This document shows positions 12,501 to 21,500 of a DNA stretch of 23,983 bases, piece after piece. The stretch's first letter is position 1. Each line of letters opens with the position of its first letter. The translations under genes were made by a program, and so were the position numbers. The notes under the pieces are model-generated. The model was not told where the DNA came from. It worked only from the letters and a program-made list of their open reading frames with translations, and did no database searches. The stretch comes from Saccoglossus kowalevskii. Taxonomy: Eukaryota; Hemichordata; Enteropneusta; Harrimaniidae. The stretch lies in NCBI RefSeq assembly GCF_000003605.2, contig NW_003154741.1, forward strand, positions 1 through 23,983, read 5' to 3'.

Positions 12501-15500
12501 CAAATTGTGACCTTCGTCCTTTGTTCCAAAAATGCATCCAGATGACGTGAGTCGCATGTAGAATAAGTATATATCCCTCTGCAGGTAAATAACAAACATT
12601 CATAAATTCATACTGCGACCTCGGCATTTTACCTCAAAATGTAGTAAGGTCACGCAGGGTATGTGTACGCCAGTTTGTATGTCATTTTTTTCCATATGCC
12701 ATTAAAATTTGTATAACTTAAAACGAATACACATGAACGTGAAATATGAGCATGATCTCCGACCTTTTGTTCCTTGTTCCTCGCTCAAACACTCACGCGA
12801 AGATGTTACCCTAGTTGTACGCCACACATTGGATTACCTTTTAATAAAGTTTAATTCACTTTCAATATAATAGCGATATGAACTCGATTAAAACGCGTTC
12901 CTATATAAAGTTGCGTTTTAATTAGAGTTTAATTAAGCTCAATGACAATGCAATACAACGTAGAATTGCATTTTAATTAAGTTTAATTAAAAAGAATTTG
13001 AATATCCCGTGACTGAACATAGACATGTTTGCGAAGCTTAGGTTTTGTAACTGGCAAAGGTATGGTACAATAATTATTATATTAATATACCAAACCTCCC
13101 CTCTTTACTAAACCTAATCTTCGCAAACTTGACCTAAATTTGATTAAATATTAATATAAATCAGGAAAAATCTCCATGTGTGCGGCTCCACTTGTACAAA
13201 ATGTTCCACTTTGTTGGCGTGTGTCCGGGCCACTGGCTCCACTTCTATACAAACAAACATAGACACGCGCGCATCATTTACATTAACACTATTTCTCAAC
13301 ATTAACAGTGCAAAGAGAATTGATCTATGAGTTTCTTTATTAGTGAACATAAAGATGATATACAAATAGCACATGCAATGTCGATTCAACTGATACATTA
13401 TGTGGTGGATACAAGGTCACTTTCAAAGACGGACATCCTCTCTCTCGTTGACGCGGCGTCGACTAATTGTGATTTGATTGTCTGCCTACGAAAGTATCAA
13501 CATGAGTGTTTTCAACCAGAACTTGAAGATATTGGAAATTGTGTGGATATGATTGGAAAGTATTTTGATTCTACTGAATCTGAATCACCAACAAATACTT
13601 CAGCTCGATGGCAGTCAGTGTTAAATGTGAGTAGTAACGTGAATACGTGATTTTAAGTTCACTGCGATTTCACACAGAAAGCGATATCTCGCTGTGAACC
13701 AATTACATGAAACAATCAATAAACATGCAATATTGAATAACTTATAACGAAAAAGTAATATAAACTCGCCGCATGATATTAAGTCAAACAGTTCAAATTT
13801 AATAGTAACACTATTTTATGGCCTCCTCGCTCTTGATAGTCCATGTAGTGAAACCTGAATAACGCGATACCATCGATTAAGATTTATCGTTCCTTCCGAT
13901 ATATCATACTAATTGACTTGATACTTGGTGAAGTAACATTTATACTATAATATATGAGGTTTATACGAGGATACCTCATAATAACTTTATTATACATCGT
14001 TTGCTTCCAAGGAGACATCATGAGAATGCCGAAATCCAAAATGTCCAATCAGCGAACTTCTTTGTGTGGAGTCAAATCCAAAACAGAATCAGCAAACTTC
14101 TTTGTGTGGAGTCCGGTCAAACCTTGGTGGCAGCCATGTTTGTTTTTATAATTAGATGACGCTTACGCGCGTAATCATTCTATATTCGGTATTCGCATTT
14201 CCTAATATGGTAGGATAAAAATACCCCGTAACATACCGCAAAATTGCGGCACACTGTACCTTATGGCGTCACAGTGACAGATGTATAATAATAGTTTATA
14301 CTATAATGGTTCACTCATACTGATTCTGTAGATATATATACTAGTTTGAATGCATCTTGACATTATTATAATTTGATTACAGGACTGGAATAGACTAGTC
14401 GAAATTAAATTTGAGGTAAAGGAGATACATGATAGAGTAATAGAAGCTTTTTACAAAATGATACAAAATGTGAGTTGTATAACATGTCCATGTGTTATAT
14501 ACACACCCGATTTCCGTCATAATCGTGAAATAGAATTTAACATTTGATGAACTAGTTAAATATGTTGACAATAAATTCAAATTATAATTTCTCAACAGCT
14601 TCCTGTGAGAGATATGTTCGATATGTTTTTCTCTTGCGATCAATCTAAACGTGGACCACTGCAATCGAAAATAGCTTCCAGGGCAATTGAAATATATAAA
14701 GATAATAAAGAGGTACGTATTACGTATGGTTAGTACAAAACATACTATATTAGCATTGTCAAAGTCTGCGTGATCGGTGGTGTGTTATTCTTCGAGCTAA
14801 AAGTTATCGATCTTTATTTTGTCTTACACCAGCAACCATCAAAACAATAATAAGCAATTTCATAGTAGTGCGTGATGGAGCCATCGTATCAATGAGCGCA
14901 TATCCATAAGCGGTGCAATTTGTAAAATCGTCCCAATCACACAGTTGTGTGTTTATACAAGATCTATAGATTTTAGTGTTTAATTTTGTTTTTCTGTGCC
15001 AAGTTGTCAGTTATTTGTGTGAAGATGCATTTCTTAAAAATACAAATACATAATGTGAAGCCTTGCGTCCTGTAAAGTTAACGTGTGCGACTGGTTAAAC
15101 ATTGAATATCAGTAATTTACTGTTCTGTTTCAACTACGAATAACATTATTTGTCTTCTAGATTGTTATTGAAATGTTCCCATCAAGCGAAGAATCGTCAA
15201 TGACACATGGTCAGTTTTTCTCATGCGCTCTTGAGTTAGATGTACCAGTTGTTGGTAGAATTCCAGACAATAAATTAGTGAAACACCTTTTGACAAGCAC
15301 AGTACTGTTGCATTATATACAACATAGTGATGGTAAGCACTTTATATATTTACAATCATAGATTTTTGTCATACTGCCAATGAACACTGTTTTCTCGCGT
15401 ACCGCTAACCAGTTACTGATTTTTTTAAGTCCAGATTTGCGCTTGAATATTCAGAATATTATAAGTGGAGAAAGATCTAGTCGGTTTGTTCACTAGACAG

Positions 15501-18500
15501 CGTTTCTTTAAAAATAAATACCATCACGTTCAATATCACTTATTTGTGTTTGACTGTTTTTTTTTATATATAACTAACTAATATCAAGTACAAGCATTCC
15601 TCGCATTAGTTACAAATAAAATGTATTATTATACATATGTCACCGTATCATTTTGTCTAAAGCTTCTATTACTCTATCATCTATCTCCTTCACCACAAAA
15701 TTAATTTCGACTAGTCTATTCCAGTCTTGTAATCGAATTATAATAATGTCGAGATGCATTCAAACTAATATATATAACTACAGAATCAGGATGAATGAAC
15801 CATTATAGTATAAACTATTATTATACATCTGTATACACCGTAACGTCATAAGCTACAGCGTGCCGTAATTTTGAGGTATTTTACGGGGTATTTTCATCCT
15901 ACCATATTAGGAAATGCGAATTCCAAATATGGAATGATTATGCGCGTAAGCGTCCTCTAAAAATAACAACAAACATGGCTGCCACCAGGGTTTGACAGGA
16001 CTCCATACGAAGAAGTTCGCTTATTCTGTTCTAAACATTTTAGATTTCGGCATTCCCATGATGTATCCTTGGTAGGAAAAGATGTATGATAATAAGGTTA
16101 TTGCGAAGATACCTCAAAGTATGCACTCAGACAGTATGCTGTCGCATCGACCTCTGCTTCGCGTCGGTCGATACTGCCGCTGTACTGTCTTTGTGAAAAC
16201 TTTGAGGTATCTTCGTAATAACCTTATATTATTATATACTTGTCACTGTATTGTGATGAGGTACAGCGTGCCGTAATTGTGCGTTATGGTACAGTAATGT
16301 TGCATTTTACCATATTAGGAATTGCGCATTCCGAACGATTACACCATATCTAAGATGGCGGGCGCTTTTGAAAAGGCGGAAAAGTTTATCATTTTGGTCA
16401 GCTCCACGCTTTCTATATCAAGCGGTTGGTTCCAAAATATGTATAATATTAATGCTACATCAATCACTGTTTTGAGTCGGTCGATATTCTTGCTCTACGG
16501 TCATTGTGCATACTTGAGAATATCCTCGTAATAACCTCATATACAGTGATGATTGTTGCTGCGGTTATTGTTTATTTGCTGCAGTTGTTCATAAGCAAAG
16601 CTGATGAACAACAACTTGTGCTATTATAATATAAAAATAGTGAACTGTTAATATTTTGGATATCATTTCATGTACCATATCAGTTCAAAGCGTTTTCTGT
16701 AATAGATGGGATTTAATAGGATTTTATGTATTACAATGTAAATGATAAGTATTTAATTATTTTTCAGAAATACCCACGTTATATGAGTCAACACAGAAAA
16801 TAGTGCAAGATGTAAAAAAAGTGATCAAGAACCATCATGAAGAATGCTTAGATGGGCAAATTAAAATAAATATTCTCCGACTAATCACTCAACATAAAAG
16901 TGAATGGTCCAAGTTAGTCCATTGGAGTGTGTCTGGTGAAGAATTTGTTGATCCTGATCAATATCTAAGCATTCGAAAACGGGAACTAGAAGCAGTTGAT
17001 AATTTCCGCAAAAGTCTTAACGAATTTGACACATTCACACGGCGAATAAACTTTACAGGTAATACAAATGACTATCTAAAGACATACAATTGCATACCAA
17101 TACAACGTAGTACATAATTTTTTGGGCAATTTTCTTGTTTTTTTTTTAATCATTTCGCAGGTAATACAAGTTGTCTAAGCAGTATTCGAAACGCATTAAC
17201 CGGGGATTGTCTTGAGAATAGCAGTATTAAAGAAATAGTTAGTGTCCAGACAGTTAGTGCCGACATTGACTCATCTGAAGCAGCCGCCCCACTTTCATTC
17301 TCAGTGTCTTCCCCATTGTTCAATCCAAGTCGTATCTACGCCAATGATATCACTCCTCAAGTTGTAGAAATACTTGAAACAACCGGTAGCGCTACAGGGT
17401 TCCCACATGTATTCATAAGTATATGGGACATAATTAGCATTGATTATCCAAGCAATATTTTACTTGACGAATTTGCTGATCTATATTTAGGTGATATTAA
17501 AAATGCGCTCAAAAAGTTAAGAAATCAATTGAAATCGAGTGAAATAGTGTTAGGTGATGTGTGCAACTATTTCCAAGCAATCAAAAATGACGCAAATAAA
17601 ATATTGAGTCAATTGTCCGCACTGCTCTCAAACGAAATATCTGACGAAAAACTAAAAATCATTCAACACAAGATTACGTACTGCTTCAAGATCTTAGATG
17701 TCAGAACTGCAGCGAAAACGGTCAGAAAATGCCAACAGGAACTTGCGTTGAGAGGTGAATTTCCAGGACTCAAAGAAATGTGTGCTGAGGTAAATGCGAC
17801 TGTGTATCTGTTATCTTGTAATTAGATTGTCTAATAAGCATTAAAATTACAAAAACAAATTATACACCTACGCTTTCCCTAATACACAGCATGTATCAAT
17901 TAAATTTCTATGTTTACATGTCGCCATATCTTAATACATAATCTGTTACTTCACATACAATTACCGAAAATACGGGGTTATGAATAAATATAACTGATAT
18001 TTCTATTTTAGAAAAACGATTTGGATCAAATGGAGTTATCATTTTTAACTGACGACGTCATTGCATCCATCGATAAGCTTATGAAAGTTGACAGTAAAAA
18101 GTGTGAAGGTCTGCAAGAATTTCTGTCAAATGGGGAAGTAATACATTGGTCTAAACGAGTGACTCAAGGTAAGTATCTGTAAAATAACTGTATATCTGAA
18201 ATATTTATTGGTAATGTCGAATATATTTTGACAGTCAAGATATGGTTGTATTCTGCTCGTTTACTTTTACATACATTATTGTTCCATTTTAAAACCTGGA
18301 TACCGGGTACATAAACTGAGTTTGTATGACTCTATTAACTATTAGCGATAAATACACTTAATCACTGTCTTGATTTCAGCCTCAACTTATTGATGACATT
18401 TTACTATATTTTATTTGTTTATAACGATATTATATTTTCATAGGATCAATCGCTCAACTTCGTCAATTTATCAGCCTTATTTACCAGTGGGTTGACAAAC

Positions 18501-21500
18501 ATGAGATTCCGAAAGTTAGAACCTACCAATCCGCTGTAGAAGGATGTGTGCCGTTGATGAACGTTCCAGTCGACGCTGATATCCATCAATTGCTACAGTC
18601 ATGTGAAGAATTATGGGAGTCTATTAAATTGAACCATACATTGCTGCAAAACCTAGTATGTTCTGAACATGTCATTTCAAACATTGCCTCAAACATATAT
18701 ACCGTAATCTAGTGACATAAATATTGTGAACAGTTCATTATTAAACCTTATTTCACTTTAAAGTTACATTTTGCAACGTTTCGTAATGTAGTGAAATTGT
18801 TATCAGTATTGTGAAAAATTTGGATAACTCAGTTTCTGGGTATAGAGAGCGCCTCCTATATTAGTAGTTTTGGTAATTTATTTCCCATCATCATTTGCGG
18901 CCCTGTCATCTTTGAGTTGGTTACTTTTTCTCCCATCCCTACCAAAGACCCATTTGTTTAGTTTATTTTCATTGTGTTTCTCTAACACTATTATACTTGT
19001 ATTTAGTTAAGCCTGGGTGCTTTTGTATTATTTTTCTGCCAATATGTTCTAGTGTAGTTTGTTTCACTTATTTGTATTCAGTCTTAGAATAATGAAAAAC
19101 TGCAGTGATGTTTACTATTGAGTACAAACACTCTAAACGAACATGTCTTGTTTTGACCTGCATTATAATATATCACTATCGAATGGATCCGTGATTACGT
19201 TTATGCATTCCAATAGAATCTAATATGTTACTATATTTGCAGAAAGACAGTAATGCAAATAGAAAATGGTTACAGGATCTCTGGGAAACACACGTCAAGC
19301 CAAGTGAGCAATGTAAGCGTGTAATAAAGTCCATAAATGAAAGAGGGGTGTATTACATTAAACAACTAGAAACACCCTCGAATCAAATATCTGATTATAT
19401 TGAGCTGCAAATTCCAGCTGAAGTAGATGAAACGTATACATCTAAATCCAATACAAATACAGAAGTCGTTGCTGGAAACGATGTGAAATTAACATTGCGT
19501 GAGATAATGGATTATCGAGACCGAGTAGCTCTAATGATGGCTGACCAAGATAAAGACAACACCGATTTTGAGTGGTTTATTCAAGTAAGCATTAACATCA
19601 ATTATAGTGTAATCTTTTATATCTATAAACTAAATATTCGATATAATTTGGTACATGATTGACTACAATAATCTTTTTTATTTTATTGAACTTCATTTCA
19701 ATTATTTTGTTGACCTGATTATTGATAAAAAACAAAATTGTCTCATAACAGGTGCTAGATGAGTTGATGTCATTGGTTAGTAGTATTATCATTCTTCAAG
19801 ACGATGGTAGTGACATATTTCAAACATTCGAAGCCGCGATTATTCATGAAAATGGAGTAAATAAGTTTGTCATACAAATGGCTGGTGAAAAATTCAAAGG
19901 TACGGGGGCAACAGATGCAGTATTAGCAGAGATGAATGAGTTCCTTAAGTCATGTATTAAAGAGTGGAAGATGAGATTAAAATGCGTACGCGATTCATTT
20001 TACAACTTAAACCACTTCACATCAAAACAACTGTGTTTTCTCCGAAAAGAGTTAAATAACATACTGGAGCCTAAAGATGTTATAGATGTCCCTGGAAAAC
20101 GCATCATTTCAGAAAATGCCACTGAAAGCAAGATTCCCCAAGAAAACACTAACAAGTCAGCAGATGTCCATGCCCTGTCGAGTATGCTAACACACATTAA
20201 TGACACAATAGACGATGACATTTTATGGAAAATCGTAAATGGTTGTATGAATCTTGTAAAAGAGAGGCCAGAGTTGCTGAGCCAAGGTGGTATATATCAA
20301 ACGCAGGACGTTCGACAACTTACAATAGAAGACGAAAAAGAACGACATGAGTTTTCACAGTTTATTGAAACAATGATGGAGTTGGATGAAGTAGATGAGC
20401 GCATCGCAAAAGCAGCATTTCAAGCGAGTGAGGGAGACATAGAAAGAGGACATGCATGGTGCCTGACATGTAATGAAACACAGCTTCAGGAGATGCTCAC
20501 CGAGTTTTGTAAATCTAAATTTGCTGACATAGACGATTTGAATACTGGGTCACCTTTACAGGATGCAACGAGTGACATATCATCGGAAAAAGTCTATACG
20601 AGGTGAATATAATTGTGCTAAGATCTGTCATTTGTAAGTGATTTTATTCTTTTCGTAATTCAGAATTGTTATCATATCTGATTACATTGCAGTCTATTGG
20701 TTAAAAGTCTGTCAGCGTTCTGGAGTAAGAACATTAACACACATCAGGGCCAAGTTAGTCTTGAATTTCTTGGAATGGTATTAGCTGAATTATGCTCTGA
20801 AGGTAGGATGTAGTACATGATGTATCATGTATAGCTAGCTGCCTTGGAATTATAGAAATAGTTTATTCATCTTGATCGGAATGTGTTCACACTTTAGCGT
20901 GCTGACGCTATTTTGGTTTTCCGTGGAAGCTTTCAGCGGTCTGTGAGGTGAATAAGAGAACTATTATTTGATGCGCACATTAGACTATTATTCTTAATTA
21001 TGAAATGGCTTTTCACTTATATTAGATATTGTTAGAGCAAACTTCTCATATGTGATATATTTAAATAACTGAGTTATACATTTGTGAGCTTATTTTTCTC
21101 CTAATCACAGCTGTCACACTCGAGGGGTATGACGTTTTTCATAACATCATCCCTGGTATACCAAATTCGTGCAGTGTCACTGAAAGTAAGTGTTTTCTGT
21201 TTATCTATTTAAAGAAATATAACAATTTATGATGTTCGTTTTCCCTCGGTGTATTATGTATCATTTATATTATACGTATTTTCGTTTAAAGTATTCGTAA
21301 ATTTACTTCAAATATTTGTATTAAACGGCGATGGTGCCTTGTTTTACTGTTATTTTAGACGATGTGCTAAATACACTATTATCGTTATACACCACAAATG
21401 GAAAAGTCTACTTTCCTAATCGAGACCAAATCCTGTTATGTAATGAGAAAACAACTAAAGAAGAGGTAAGATGCATATGTGTACGTGTTTATTCACCTTT

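Larger units (their letters stand above)
13951..14482 (+). repeat. arm A of long inverted duplication (intron 11, exon 12 and donor)
   Basis: Reverse complement of this stretch matches 15628 to about 16110 with few differences along most of its length (by eye roughly 90%). It includes exon 12 with both splice sites and about 400 bp of upstream intron. The outer edge begins TATATGAGGTTTATACGAGG, the end motif of the foldback family seen again at 16521-16543. Confidence 0.9.
15333..16767 (+). other. intron 14, filled mostly by repeats
   Basis: 1.43 kb. About 15333-15627 shows nothing notable. The rest holds arm B, a large hairpin and a third related element. Confidence 0.7.

Noticed and set aside
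12343-12627. 94-codon minus-strand frame in intron 10
   Set aside because: No domain or conserved pattern; lies within a well-bounded intron.
14395-14664. 89-codon minus-strand frame over exons 12-13
   Set aside because: Antisense shadow of two coding exons and the intron between them.
13951-16110. Repeats considered as a CRISPR-like or prokaryotic array
   Set aside because: Only inverted and dispersed copies within introns of a spliced animal gene; no regular repeat-spacer structure.
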